Shown one piece after another: positions 22,746 to 34,398 of a DNA stretch of 64,000 bases (position 1 is its first letter; each line of letters opens with the position of its first letter). This DNA comes from Neoceratodus forsteri (taxonomy: Eukaryota; Chordata; Ceratodontiformes; Ceratodontidae), in the NCBI GenBank assembly GCA_016271365.2, contig CM057459.1:488759501-488823500 (forward strand). Direction: 5' to 3'. The notes beneath the pieces are model-generated. The model did no database searches. It had not been told where the DNA came from and saw only the letters and a list, made by a program, of their open reading frames with translations. Made by a program: the position numbers and the translations under genes.

Positions 22746-23470
22746 ATGTGCCTATATGTGTGTACAGTAAGTGTGTGTGACTGCACATAAATTTGTATGA
22801 GTTTATATTGTACGTGCCTGGGTCAAATGCCAGCTGTGCAAGCTCATTATCTCAAGCCAACTCTTTTTTGTACTAAGATTGCCCTTCTTTTGTATCTTTT
22901 CTTTTACATATGATAGCTCTTAACTGCATGACAAAGTGAACTTATGACATTAGTTCATAATGTACCATTAGCAGAGCAGTTGCTCTTACCACATTCATCT
23001 CACTAGAACTTCTATTGGTGTTTTGCCAATTACAGTCTCAGACTTTTATGTGCTGTATGCAACTCTCATTCTATGCAGTCTTATCACTGAAGTGCTTAAG
23101 TAAACACTTCATGATTCAATGTTATTCTTGCATCTTGCTTTCCATGTTTTTTTAGGCAAATAATGGGATTTATTCAAGTAATCCCCTTAAGGCAGTTTTC
23201 AGAAGTACAATTAATTGCGATGTAAGGAACACACTGACCCTGTAGTACAAGTTCCCTGAACCAAGCAAAGCATAAACTTTGTGGCAATAGTGTTTGGAGG
23301 GCTGCTAAAATATAACAAAGTATGCAGTTAAATTTTTTTTACACATACTCAAATCACGCAAGATGCAATAACAAATTAACCATGTTACTATTAAAAGTGC
23401 ATGTCTTAAATCATACTTTATGTCTGTTCTGCATGTACTGGTACTGAACCATAAGGAGAGGTATGCCTTT
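22291..23470. other. No gene seen; contains (GT)n tract
   Basis: AT-rich sequence without coding motifs. A (GT)n microsatellite of about 20 units lies at 22700-22742. Confidence 0.5.
22700..22742. repeat. (GT)n microsatellite
   Basis: About 20 uninterrupted GT units followed by a GCGTATGTG degenerate end. Confidence 0.95.
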
Positions 23471-23479
23471 TTGAAGATT

Positions 23480-24395
23480 ATATCAAAATCTGCAATAGGG
23501 TGGACACTTTGGAGGGGGTGAAGATAAAGAGCAGGCATCTAGGGAAATATGAGGAGAGGTCTAAAGCATGGCAATTTGTTTTCAATGCAGAAGAGTTCTA
23601 AATTATGCTCCTAGGGCATGGGAACCCGAGTGCTGAGTATAAGATGGGGGCACTGACAGTCACTAAACAGGAAAGAATCCTTGAGTTCATCATATCTGAC
23701 AACCTCAAGATGGCAAAGCAGAGTGATAAAGCAGTGGCCATGGCTAGTGGGATGCTGGGATCCATAAGGAGCAATATATCCATCAGGAGGAGGGAGGTGG
23801 TTTTGCTACTGTATCACTTGCTGTGCATAACTCACCTGGAGTACTGAGTCCAGTTTTGGAGGCTGCATCTCAGAAAGGACATATGCAGGGTAGAGGCAGT
23901 CCATAGGGGGGCAATTAAAATGGTGCTGGGGTTGCACGAGAAGCCCTATGAAAAGAGACTGAGCGATTTCAACATGTACATCCTGCAAAAGAGGAGAGCA
24001 AGAGATGGGTGACATGTTAGAGACCTATACTGTAAGTAACTCATTGGAACAAACAGGGTGCAAAATAGAAGTCTCTTTTAAATGAGACAGACACCAGGAC
24101 CACGGGGTTTACAATAAAGCTGGAGGGGGGGAGTTTAAGAGTGATGACAGGAAATATTTTTACACAGAAAGGGTGGTTGGCACCTAAACTAGACTTACAG
24201 CTAAAGTGGTGGATATGAAAACAGTGGGGGTCTTCAAGCATGTGTGGGATAGACTTGGGGTGTATTAGAAAACAGGCAGAGAGGTGGGTCAGTTGCCATA
24301 GGCTAGTTAGGGTCTGTGGAGACCGATTAGGCAGGTAATACCTGGGCAGGCTGGGTGAGCCAAGTGGTCCTTTTCTGCCAGCAAATTCTTTGGGC
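23480..24395 (+). mobile_element. CR1-group LINE 3' fragment
   Basis: The plus-strand coding part (about 23580-24000) reads LGHGNPSAEYKMGALTV, then FIISDNLKMAKQSDKAVAMA, then SNISIRRREVVLLLYHLLC, and in part AIKMVLGLHEKPYEKRL. These follow the CR1 ORF2 C-terminal order: LGVxISDDLKxxxQ, LYRSLVRPHLEY, RATKMV and YEERL. The 3' UTR (to about 24395) has a GCCAAGTGGTCCTTTTCTG end like the CR1 copies here, but it is more diverged and lacks the octamer tail. It is a 5'-truncated copy of a related subfamily. Confidence 0.7.
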
Positions 24396-24660
24396 CTTAT
24401 TTCAAAAGTGAAAACTTTGGTGCAAGGTGTCTGTGCCAAGCGGATTTAATGCTAGTGGCACCTTGTGCCACAATTTGTGGTAATCTTGATTTTTGAATGC
24501 AGGCTGCATCACAATTGGGATGCCTTGCACCAAAGCTGCCTTGTGCCACCTTTGTGGATGAACCACCCTTGTGCCAGATCACAAGGGGGCTGCACCATCA
24601 CCTTTTTAGGAATTTAAGACACCCTTCCATGATCACAAGAGGGGGATGAGTTTAGATCAG
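24396..24660. repeat. Possible MITE with partial inverted repeats
   Basis: GGGCCTTATTTCAAAAGTG opens the stretch. AACTTTGGTGCAAGG near 24413 is inverted as CCTTGCACCAAAG near 24522. CCTTGTGCCA recurs three times near 24465, 24540 and 24568. The opening resembles the terminus of the 31.4-33.2 kb TIR element (GGGCCAGATATTCAAAA). The far terminus was not identified. Confidence 0.4.
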
Positions 24661-26502
24661 CCATGAGCTGGTCCAGGGGCCCTGCACCACTGCCTGGCAG
24701 GGTTGTGAGTGGTGAGAGCCTGGAAGGTTAAGGCCAGGGGCAGAGGGAGTTGGGGTACTATAGAGGGTGACGTGGGCATGGCAGCAGTGTCAGGGTGCTC
24801 TGGTGGCACCCAGCAGGGCTTCCATGCACAGTGGGACAGAGCCAATTGACCCAGGTATATCATGTGCCAGAATATAGCTTGAACAACTATAACAGGCCTT
24901 GCAATACTGAAAAAAAAATGGCTTATGTGCAAATAACTCTATCTCCAAGGAAGAGTAATGGTGAGGGCACACTACCATGGTGCTGTACCGGGGCCATTGG
25001 GGCAGTGATTAAAGTGAGAGGGAACACAGGAGGAATAGTTCTCCCACACCCCTTCGGGTTTCTGATTGGGGGAACTCAGGGAGTACTCATGTGTGCCCCC
25101 ACCCAGATGTTTATTTCTGTAAGTAGTACTGTCCCTTTAAATAATTAAGAATTGATACTGCTTGCTTGGCTTGTCAGCTTGTGGCCATACCACACAACTG
25201 TGGTAATCTGATGCACAACTTAAGTTACCCTGGCAATGACTCAGGGAGGGGAGGAGACTGAATAAAACAAATTCTTACTTGGTTTGTTGATTCTCCTCCT
25301 CCTCACTCCCCAGCCCACCCAGTTGATGCTACAGTGTTGTGCTACACCGTGGCACTACCCACCAGGCCAGTTAATCTGTCCTTGGCTCCTTCTGTCTTGC
25401 TGAGTACCTGGGAAGGGATTGGGAATGTAATGAATGACAAGGAAATGGAGTGCCTGCCTGCACTGCAGCAAGAAGACGTTACTGCCTCTGCCCCCACCCC
25501 CAGCCAGGGCTGTCTATCGCTAGTCCTGACTTCCAACTCTGTCCTGACTCCTGCAACTCCTGCCCCCCTGCCCAGCCCTTTACAGAATACTTACTGAGGT
25601 TGGTGCACATCCAGTAGGGGAGGCCGTGGGGTGGGCTCACTGGGCACAATTCACTGTGCGGTGTCTCTCTGTTGGCATATACAGGTCAACTGCACATGTG
25701 CAGATTGATTGCACATGCACAGTTGATCTGTGTGCTTGCATCATCATGTGACACTTGGTTTTGTGGAGTTAGTGGTGGCAGGGTTCACAGAGTTGGAGGA
25801 GTAGGAGCTCCCAAAATTAAATAAAAACCAAAAAAGCGATTACATTAAATATAGTCCTCTTGAATCTTTTTACATTATTTTACTGCTTCACTGCTTCTTG
25901 ATCTTAGGTGGGTCATGGGCAGGTGCAATATATAGTGTGTGTGTGTGTACAACTTTTCAAATGGAAATTTTGTGGTGCGTGGGGGGGTGGGGTTAAAAAA
26001 AGATCAATCCCTAGGCTGGGCCCCTGGCCGATTTGAATCCCTGCTGCTCTGTGCTGAGCACTAGTGACCAGTGAGCCTCATCAGCTTAGCCTTTGAAAAA
26101 GATAAAGAATACATTTGTCCTCTTATTTTAGTCAGTGCAGGACTGGAGGTTGAAGGAGGGAGGCAGGGAGCTTTCTCCAACTGCTCTGATCTGAGCTGAG
26201 GCTTTTTGGGTGAGACAGATGACAGAGTGAGACAGTTTGACTCTCTGGGCAGCTGCAGCAGATGGTTCCCATTCCAGACTGACTTAAAAAAGTTCGATTT
26301 ATCATTTATTACAGTACTATGCTGTCCGTCAGTCAATCAGTGATTAAAGTGAGAGGGGAAGAGTAGGCTGGACAACTAACAGCTCCCTGTTGGTCAAGCA
26401 GGGAAAGAGCATAACCTAACATTTTGGACTGGTGATTGGTGGTGGCTGGGCCTGATGCTCACTGGTGTGGAGCCCTACCTACCCACCCTAAGAAATTGAT
26501 GA
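24661..26502. other. No gene seen
   Basis: I see no family-defining motif. Short open frames near 24795-25148 and 25334-25597 have no recognisable domain. A short GT tract lies near 25935. Confidence 0.45.
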
Positions 26503-26865
26503 TTCAAGCAACATGAAGTCTTGATGTATTCTGACAATTGCAGTTAGGTCCTGCCTTTCAACTGCCCCGGAGAACATAGGGTTAACTTTTCTATGCCTTG
26601 CATAGAATGTTCATCATGAGCTCAGTTGAAGCCTCTGCCTGTTGTTATTTGAACGGCAACTGCCAGATTCTTTACTCCGCCTCACTGAAAAGTCGCTCCA
26701 GAGATTTCTCCTGCTGCTCGGTTCAAAAGTCGGTTGAAGTGTCAGTTTTCAGTCAGTTTCTTCCTAATTGTTGTTTCCGCATAGTCGGTTCAAGTCTCTG
26801 CCTGTGGTACCGTGAGTACTAGATAGGTTTTTGTTCTGTTTTCTGTGTGGAACTTGTAAACTGTG
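26503..26865 (+). repeat. DIRS B left inverted terminal repeat
   Basis: Starts TTCAAGCAACATGAAGTCTT. The segment from about 26519 to 26650 (including GGGTTAACTTTTCTATGCCT and GCATAGAATGTTCATCA) is the reverse complement of about 38640-38777. A further match, TTCTGTGTGGAA followed by TTGTAAA near 26840-26860, pairs with about 38580-38600. About 160 bp of extra sequence separates the two blocks on this side. In DIRS elements the left ITR carries the promoter and a replication end. Confidence 0.85.
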
Positions 26866-27059
26866 GATCGGTTCGGCTGAACCAATCATTTTGAGGTAAA
26901 ATTTGTACTTTACTTTAGTGTGTGGTTACCGGTCCGTATCAGTTCTAAAAAAATGGGTTTTAGTACTTTTTTTCCAAGACCCGTGGCATGGTCAGTGACC
27001 GATAGGGGAGTCTTGCCTGGTGGATTGCCGAAAAAAGGGTAAGTTTGGTTAGGTTGGAC

Positions 27060-28330
27060 ATGTCTGAGAAACCCAAGAAAAAAATGGGCCCACTGGGTTT
27101 CAACACTGCAGTGTGTGTGGGGAGGTCTTTGCTAAGGCTGATCCCCACATCACCTATGTTTATTGTCTGGGGTTTGACCACCTCGATTCAGACTGCCAAA
27201 TTTGCAAAGATTTTCCCAAATCTACACTGGAAAAGAGATTAGGTAGACTGAGGGAAAGGGAGGCCGAGAAGTCCGCTGACCCGGATGGCTAGCCCAGTTT
27301 GGTTCTGACCAAACCAGAAGGAGTGCCCTTTGACCAGGGTTATACTTCTTCAGGCAAAAGGAAAGCTGATTCCAAGGACTCAGTTCCAACAAAAAGAAAA
27401 AGAAAAGACAAATTGACTGGTTTGTATCCAGAATCTCATAATCCGACCACTGATGAGATAGCCAAAGTGATTAGGATTATGGAATCACTTTGATCGGTTC
27501 CGACTGAACCAGCACCATCTGGCAGGGGCTCGGTTTGGTCGGTTCCCCCAGTTCCAGATTATACCTTGGAAGAATTTTATGAACCGGAGTTTGAGGAGCA
27601 GGGAGAGTATGAGGATGATTATGGCGATAGTGAAAGTCTGGATGTGTCTATTGACCCGGACATCTCCCCAGACAGCCCTTCAGGTGTTTCTCCTCCTAGG
27701 CTTTCTGAGTCCCCTTCATACTACAGACTCTACAGAAAGGTGGCTGATACCCTCCAGCTTCCTGTAGAGGAGGCAGTAGAGGATCAGGAAGAGCCTGATT
27801 ATGTTGAGATTATGGACATCCCAGAGTTTAGGAGGCTGTCCATTCCCCTCCACAGATCTTTTGGGAAACAGACACAAAATATTCTTAAGTCTCCCAATTC
27901 TATGCCTCCTGTGGAAAGAAGAATGGCCAAGAGGTACACTCTTTCAGGCTCAGATACGGAGTTCCTTTTTCAGCAATGCAGCCATGTTGGGGTTGTACAG
28001 GCTGCTGCCTGTGATAAGGCAAACATTCCCTTGGCATTACACCCCCCAGACAAGGACTCTAGGAAGATTGATGCCATGGCAAAGAAGCAATACATGGCAG
28101 CATCTTTGGGACTTAGGCAAGTTAATTATATAGCCTATGCAGCCAATTACCAGAAGTCCAGGTGGGACACTGTACTGGCACTGGCTAAACAGGCTCCTAC
28201 CCAGCTTGCCAAGGAGCTGGAGCAGGTGGCTTCAGATGATATTGAGGCATCGAAAGTTCAGTTTCATGCTGCTGTAGACTCCAATGATGTCACCTATCCT
28301 GCACTTTCCTGATAAGGGACATCTCGAATG
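27060..28330 (+). pseudogene. DIRS B ORF1 (Gag-like), main part
   Basis: The ATG at 27060 opens MSEKPKKK. Just after an A-run (about 27079-27085) the frame must shift by one to read the DIRS finger: HCSVCGE, then YCLGFDHLDSDCQICK. A basic segment (SVPTKRKRKDKL) and an acidic one (EPEFEEQGEYEDDYGDSE) follow. The conserved Gag block PPDKDSRKIDAMAKKQYMAA with NYIAYAANYQ lies within 27566-28312. The coding stretch is cut at about 28335 by a LINE 3' fragment. A stop lies at 27494. Confidence 0.8.
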
Positions 28331-28331
28331 C

Positions 28332-28545
28332 CACCAACTACTGTCACCTGTTAACTAAGATAAAGCCAGGACTGCACTACCCTGTACTGTTAAGCTAATA
28401 CTGTTTATATATTATTTGTTTTCTGTAAATGTATACCCTCCACCCTCTGTAACTGACGTGGAGCCTTTGCAAAAGAGTCTGTGACTCAAAGGATTGTAAT
28501 TCCAATTATATTCAATAAATAAATAAACAATAAATGAAATCATTG
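28332..28545 (+). mobile_element. LINE 3'-end fragment inserted in DIRS B Gag
   Basis: About 210 bp of non-coding sequence ends in AATAAATAAATAAACAATAA. The hairpin-like segment GACGTGGAGCCTTTGCAAAA near 28454 matches the reverse complement of the 3' end of the 1.2-4.4 kb LINE (GACGTGGAACCTTTGTAAAA). DIRS Gag coding text stops before it and resumes after it (ESMATSVAFWRMAWL, 28546-28595). It is a strongly 5'-truncated copy of the same LINE family. Confidence 0.75.
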
Positions 28546-28657
28546 AGAGTCATGGCTACATCTGTGGCTTTTTGGAGAATGGCTTGGCTCAGATGTACTA
28601 GCCTCTCACAGGATTACTTGCTTGGTTTACTTGGTTTGATGGAGAAAAGAAGGCCAT
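28546..28657 (+). pseudogene. DIRS B ORF1, short segment between insertions
   Basis: Reads SMATSVAFWRMAWLRCTSLS, then QDYLLGLLGL. This is the DIRS Gag block usually written MATSVxLRRxAWLRxTGFS. It ends at GAGAAAAGAAGGCCAT where the CR1-like LINE begins. The next Gag residues are found again at 34992. Confidence 0.7.
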
Positions 28658-28704
28658 AGCCTATCGAGATTGTCCTCCACATGTGTGGATCATTATTTAT
28701 GATA

Positions 28705-30391
28705 CTATTTTATTAACCATTTATCAAGTTTGTTTTTGAAAGTCATAACAGTAGGTGAATCAACAATATCTTGAGGCAATGTATTCCATAACCTTGGAGT
28801 TCTAAGAGAAAAAAAGTTTTGTCTTTTATTTGTATTAAATTTGTTAATATTCAATTGTTTATTATGTAACCTGGCTGCAATTTTTCTGCTGGATAATGTT
28901 ATACCACATTGCTCCATCAGAATGGGTGATTTCATAATTTTGAATAGTTGTAAAAGATCGCCTCTAGTTCTTCTCTGTTTAAGTGACTATAAGCCTGTTT
29001 TCTGTAGTCTAGAATCATAATCCAAATGAGCAAAATATGGAATAATTTTTGTAGCCCTACGTTGAATTTGTTCAATTCTATTTATATCTGATACTAGATA
29101 AGGACTCCAGAAAGAGGAGCCATAGTCCATGTAAGGTCTGACATGAGATCTATACAGGGTCATGATACACTGTTTAGACTTAGAGACAAATGTGCTATTT
29201 ATCCTGCGAAGAAGAACATTAGCTTGATTGGTGATTTTATTACAATGAGAAGATGAGGAAAGCTTGTTATTTACTAGGATCCCAATATCTTTTTCTACAC
29301 AAGAAGCCCTAATAATTATATTGCTCAAAGTGTATACCTGTTAGGGGTTGTTTTTACCCATGTGTAAGACTGCACATTTTGTTACATTAAAGTACATTTT
29401 GTTTATATAAGCCCAATGTTCGATTGATGCGAGGTCAGCTAATAATGTTTTTTTGTTAACTGTGTTGTTCAAAGTACCCCCTAGTTTAGTGTCATCAGAA
29501 AATTTCATAAGGGTGTTAGAAGAACACATTTTCATATCACTCATGAAAATATTAAAAAGGGTGGGTCCCAAAACAGAGCCCTGGAGAACACCGCTCATCA
29601 CCCTACCCAAGTCTGACAAGGTGCCATTTACCCTAACCCTCTGAGTACGATTGCTCAGCCAACTGTTTATCCATGAAACTAATGTTGATGAGAATCCTAA
29701 ATGAATGAGTTTTTTTAATAAGAATGTCCTGTGACACTTTATCAAATGCTTTACTGTAATCCAATAAGATGACATCAGTTGGAATATTTAAATCAAGATT
29801 CATGCTAATATAATTGTAGAATGAAAGCAAGTTTGTGGTGCAAGAAAAAACAGTTTTAAATCCATGTTGAGGTATATCAATTATGTTCAGGGATTCCATT
29901 TCTGTTTCAAGAAATTTTTGATTATTTTTGTCCATTAATTTACAAGGAATTGAGGTTAGGCTAATCGGACAATAGTTTTCAACTTTTGAGTGGGAACCCT
30001 GTTTGAAAATGGGAGTTACTATTGCAGTTAACCAATCAGAGGGAACCCTTGATTTATGAAGAGATTTATTAAAAATAATAGTGAGTGGTAGGGCAATGGT
30101 GTCTTTAACTCCCAGAAGAAATTTGGGACATATATCATCTGGGCCAGGACCTGTCGATTTCTTTAATGTTATTAATAATTCGTGGTCATCATTCTGTAAA
30201 ACCTTATATTTTGTGCTACTTGAGGAATATCTATCAGAAAGAATTTGGGATGGATCCTGAACAAAAACTGATGAAAAATAATTATTTAAAGCCAAAGCGG
30301 TTACTGAGTCGGAAGTAATTATTGTATTATTTATATTTAATGGACCAATAGTTCTGCTATTTCCTTTTTTGCTGTTTAAGTAGGCATACAA
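28705..30391 (-). pseudogene. RT and C-terminus of the 28.7-35.0 kb LINE
   Basis: The N-terminal RT (30391-29633) contains STGPGPDDICPKFL, YCPISLTSIPCKLMD, QHGFKTVFSCTTNLLSF and LLDYSKAFDKVSQDIL. The next block (29775-29341) holds SGVLQGSVLGPTLFNIF and the catalytic site as KFSDDTKLGG (usually FADD, so Ala is replaced by Ser). The C-terminal blocks are LYRSHVRPYMDYGSSFWSPY (29328-28987) and SLRTPRLWNTLPQDIV (28935-28705). One overlap frameshift lies near 29.7 kb. Composition is AT-rich compared with the other LINEs. Confidence 0.85.
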
Positions 30392-30792
30392 AGCTTTATG
30401 TGAATCTTTAGTATGTGCAATATGAAATTCTAAATTACTTTTAGCTAGCAGAATATATTTTTTTAATATTTTAACTGATTCCCTATATTTAATTAGTATT
30501 TCTTTATTTTGATTAATGGGACTTTTTTTAATAATCAGAATAACTTTTGTTTTTGATAAATTTATTTTTTTATAGATCTATTAAACCATGGTGGAATTTT
30601 ACCTTTGTTATTGTACTTGTATTTTTCTGGAACATACTGCTGTTCAAGTTCTTGGATTTGTTGTTTTTAGGAAATCCCATGCTTCATCAGTGTTAAGTGA
30701 GGGAAACATATTGTCCCAATCAAATGCTCCTAGGTGATGATTTATTTTATGAAAATCTGCCCGATCATATTGCTTAATTTTTTGCTTGTTTA

Positions 30793-31446
30793 TTACAGAC
30801 ATTGGGAAAGTGGGATAGTAAGAAATATGGGCATAAGGTCACTATTACCAAGAGGTTCTGATATTAATAAACCATTCACAGGGACGTCTATGTTAGCTAT
30901 GATAAGATCCAAGATGATACTTCCCCGGGTAGGTTCCTTAACCAGTTGGTAAAGTCCCAAATCAATAATGGTTGTAAGAAATTTATGGTCATAATGGTTT
31001 GAACCCATTAAAGTTTCCCTGTGTATGGTTGGGAAAATGAAATCGCCCAAGATTAGGACTGAGTCATTTTTTGCTAACTGGGAAATTTCATCAGTTAACT
31101 GTGAACTTTGGTTAAAGTCTGCTGAAGGTGGATGATAACAAGTCCCAATTAAAATTTGGGAAAAACCCTTAGGTTGAATATATACCCATACACTTTCAGA
31201 CTGAACATTCACTGAGGATTTATAAGAAGTGATGTTGTCTCTGACGTAAAGGCTGACCCCACCACCTATCTTATTATCTGGTCTATTTTTGAAGTAGTGT
31301 TTGAATCCCAGAATTTCAGGAGTCCAGATTCTATCAGCATTGCTCCATATTTCTGTTATTGCTATTAAAGATAAATCAAGAGACTGAGCCTCAAGTTCCA
31401 GCTCAGCAAGCTTTGCAATGTTTAAGGATCGAGCATTAAGAGATTA
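30793..31446 (-). pseudogene. APE endonuclease of the 28.7-35.0 kb LINE
   Basis: On the minus strand, SLNIAKLAELELEAQSLDLS and AITEIWSNADRIW (catalytic Glu) lie at about 31440-31320. GGGVSLYVRDNITSYK and QILIGTCYHPPSADF follow. LGDFIFPTI (Asn of GDFN replaced) and LGNSDLMPIF (His of SDH replaced) lie near the end, in 31212-30793. These substitutions would remove two active-site residues. The N-terminus is separated from ORF1 by the TIR insertion. Confidence 0.8.
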
Positions 31447-33240
31447 GGGGCCAGATATTCAAAACTTTGACCAGGGGCTAAATTAGCACTGCCCGGCGGG
31501 CAAACTTAGCCCGGAGCACAGAGCAAGCTAAATTGAAATGGAAATAGCCTGGTGCTAGTCCTGCTGAATATTGCAGTCTAAGGAAGCTGGGCAAACTGGT
31601 CTGGGAGTGCAGGGCAAAATTAGCCTGGGAATAAGACAGCACTGAATAAAGCAACAAGGAAGTGCAACCCACAACAACAACAAAGTGCACAGCAATGTGA
31701 GGGCAGGTACAGACGAACTACATGGCCAATGTGTGTGCCAGCAAATGCATGGACTCAGTACAGCTGCAGGAAGCAGCAGATGTGAAAGAACAGTGATCAA
31801 AACTGTATATTATTCCCCGTACCGTTAGCACCACACTAACACATTAGTGTGGCATTAGCACGGAGCTAAGCAGTTAGCCTGGTGAAAACACATTTACCCG
31901 GAGCTAAAATGTGCCATATTCAAAAGTGCCATGCAAATGAGCCTACTTAGGTAGTCTCTGGGCAAACAACTGGATTCGTATCTCATTATACCCTGATTTG
32001 CATGCAGTTAACCCAGCGTTACTGCAGGGTCCCATAGAGCCACCTGTAGGTCAGTCTGGAAGTATAGGGGCTGACCAGCTCCAACTGCAGCTCCACCTGT
32101 AGGTCAGTCTGGCAGTGCATGATGATAGCTGCAGGCTACATGTAAACAGTACAGCACAGCATAGCATATTGTACCCCAGGGGACAAGACAGCATAGGCAC
32201 AGGTGGTGGTGGTGGTGCATACAACTGTCACACTGTAGGGCATGCTACAGTGCACAGCAGACACTACAGTAGCAAGGGGGCCAGTAGTGTGAGGGACACA
32301 ACACTGCCTATGGTGTGTAGGGCAGTGATGATGACTGCACTGTACACAGTGACAGACCCAACCTGCAGGTGTTTACTGACAGTGGACATTGCTGTTACAC
32401 TGTTGTGTGACCCACAGATGCTGTACCTGTGGCATGGGATGCTCACAGTGACATGTACATTTCTGGCTTTGTGTGCTGTGGTAGTTGTACAGCTGTGTGG
32501 TATGTGGCCGGGTGGGCATATATTATCCGAAAGGCACACTAATGTTGGGGTATTCCCAATACTGGCCCATGTGCACTGCATGATGTGTCCCAGCCTTGTG
32601 ACCACACCTGGTCTGTGGCACAGCCTCGCCACCCATACACACTTCCCTCAACATCCTCCATGACCACAGTGCTGCATGTGTGTGCTGGCATCTGTTCATG
32701 TCCACAGATGTGTGGTCCACAGGTGTGTGCTGTATGGCAACACTGCCATGCTGTCCACTGGCGGCAGGGTCACTACTTACTGCCTGGCATGGCTGGGACT
32801 GGTGGCAGATGATGGCATCATTGTGATGCCATCAGTTAGCAGCATGCTTCCTCTATGTTTGGCTTTATCTATGTGTCATATTTATTTGTTAGGGTCACAC
32901 AAAACCCGCACTAAATCCGCGCAAACACCGCACAAAGCAAAAGTGTCATGCAAAGCTAATTGCCCAGGGTTAAGACAAGCTTTTCCTGGGCAGTAATTTG
33001 CACTGCGCTAAGTGTCGCGCTAAGTCGCGCAAAACCACTTAGCGCAGCACTAGTCGCTGAATATAGCATTGCACCTGTATTCATGTCAGTTTGCCCCTTG
33101 CATACATTATAGTTTTGCCTGGCGCTAATGCAGTTTGCCCATGCTATTTGGCCTTTTGAATATAGCAGACCCGTGCTAATCCCACGCTAAACCTGCACAA
33201 ACGTTTTTTGCCCGGCGCAAAGTTTTGAATATCTGGCCCA
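31447..33240. mobile_element. Non-autonomous TIR DNA element inside the LINE
   Basis: The left end GGGCCAGATATTCAAAAC is matched inverted by GTTTTGAATATCTGGCCC at the right end, ending at 33239. Subterminal sequence is also partly inverted and rich in GCCCGG and GGGC motifs. The interior (1.8 kb) has no transposase I can recognise. It includes a 53-bp offset direct repeat near 32041/32094 and a hairpin (CCACACTAA, 3-bp loop, TTAGTGTGG) near 31830. No target duplication is clear. It splits the endonuclease from ORF1 of the surrounding LINE, so it is younger. The family is unknown to me. Confidence 0.75.
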
Positions 33241-33369
33241 AAATGTTTAGGTGATTTTAGTTTGAAAAGTAGGTCCCAGTAATAAGAGTATTGGTAGTTA
33301 GCCCAATCTCCCCCTTTATCATCAGGTAGCAATTTTACGCCCCAATAATGTACTTCCCCGTCAGCTGAG

Positions 33370-34398
33370 GTGTAAGCCATCCCAACAAAAGAGGGATGGA
33401 TTATGATGAAACTCTTCCCAGTGTGTCAGACAGGAAATATTTTTGTCTAAGACAGCATTTTCAAAGCCATTCATTTAAGGCTTTTATTTTAGCTGTGATA
33501 TATTCTGTAGCTCTTGGAACTGGCAGAATTTCAGATAGACACATATTACAACCCTGTTGCACTAGTAAGTTACACAAGGAAACATAATCCTGTTTTATTT
33601 GTTGCAAAGGTAGTTTGGAGATGTCATTTGTTCCTACATGTACAACCACTAGTGGATTTTCTCCAGCTGGTTGTAGAATTGGATTAACCATTGAGGTGAT
33701 GTCTGAAATCCTTGCCCCCTGGTAACTAGAGCAAGTGCGATGTTCTTTGTCGGGGTTACAGACCACACGGTCTATATATTTTATGATGGAATCACCCAAG
33801 ACAAACACTTCCTTTTTAATAGGCAATTTCTCATGGGTAGTTAAAGGGGGAGAATTTTGGAGATGGATTGGAGCAGCAGGTAGTTGCTCGCTAGGAGTTT
33901 GGTTGTGTATTGATTTATTTTCAGCACTTATACCAAGTTCTGAGCTCATTGACACAGATTCATCAATCATTTGTGAAAGGTGTTCAAAGGAATTTTGTAT
34001 AGGGATTTGATATGAAATGGGGGGGGAGAAGTTTTGTTTGTCAATTTCTTTAGCCTTGTTTGAGGTACTGTGATCCAAGAGTCGACTTTGCTTGTATTTA
34101 ACTGTTGACAACTTGCGGCCGCAACTAAAGGGGTAGAAGTAATGATTGGATGTTTTAATACAGGGACATGTGGAACATCTAAGTGGGACTCCTGGTGGTT
34201 AACATCATCCACAATTTTTGTGGAAGAGATGTTTATTTCCACTAAGATTGACATCTGATCGATGTAAGCTTCCAATGCTTTGATGTCTGATTTTGAAGAC
34301 ATCTTAGGCTGCAGTCGAGTAATTTCTTCCTGCAAATCACCAAGCAGAACACACTTTTCACACATATAGTTAGGTGTTTGTTTGCCAGAGACATACAT
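33370..34398 (-). pseudogene. ORF1 (finger and SGNH esterase) of the 28.7-35.0 kb LINE
   Basis: The N-terminus (from 34398) has a CEKC pair and a helix with leucine heptads (LLGDLQEEITRLQ). A Ser/Pro-rich linker follows, then an SGNH-type esterase in 34111-33461: EVFVLGDSIIKYIDR (nucleophile Ser), VVHVGTNDISKLPLQ and NMCLSEILPVPR. The Asp/His pair appears as WDGLHLS near 33375 after a frame change. Same domain order as the CR1 ORF1 at 21 kb, but diverged. Confidence 0.8.

Noticed and set aside
27299..28312. An isolated host protein with acidic region
   Set aside because: The same frame carries the DIRS Gag block and lies between DIRS finger and RT.
32115..32663. A 182-codon frame inside the TIR element as a possible transposase
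   Set aside because: Biased, low-information sequence (Cys/His/Thr-rich from GT-rich DNA) without any transposase motif.
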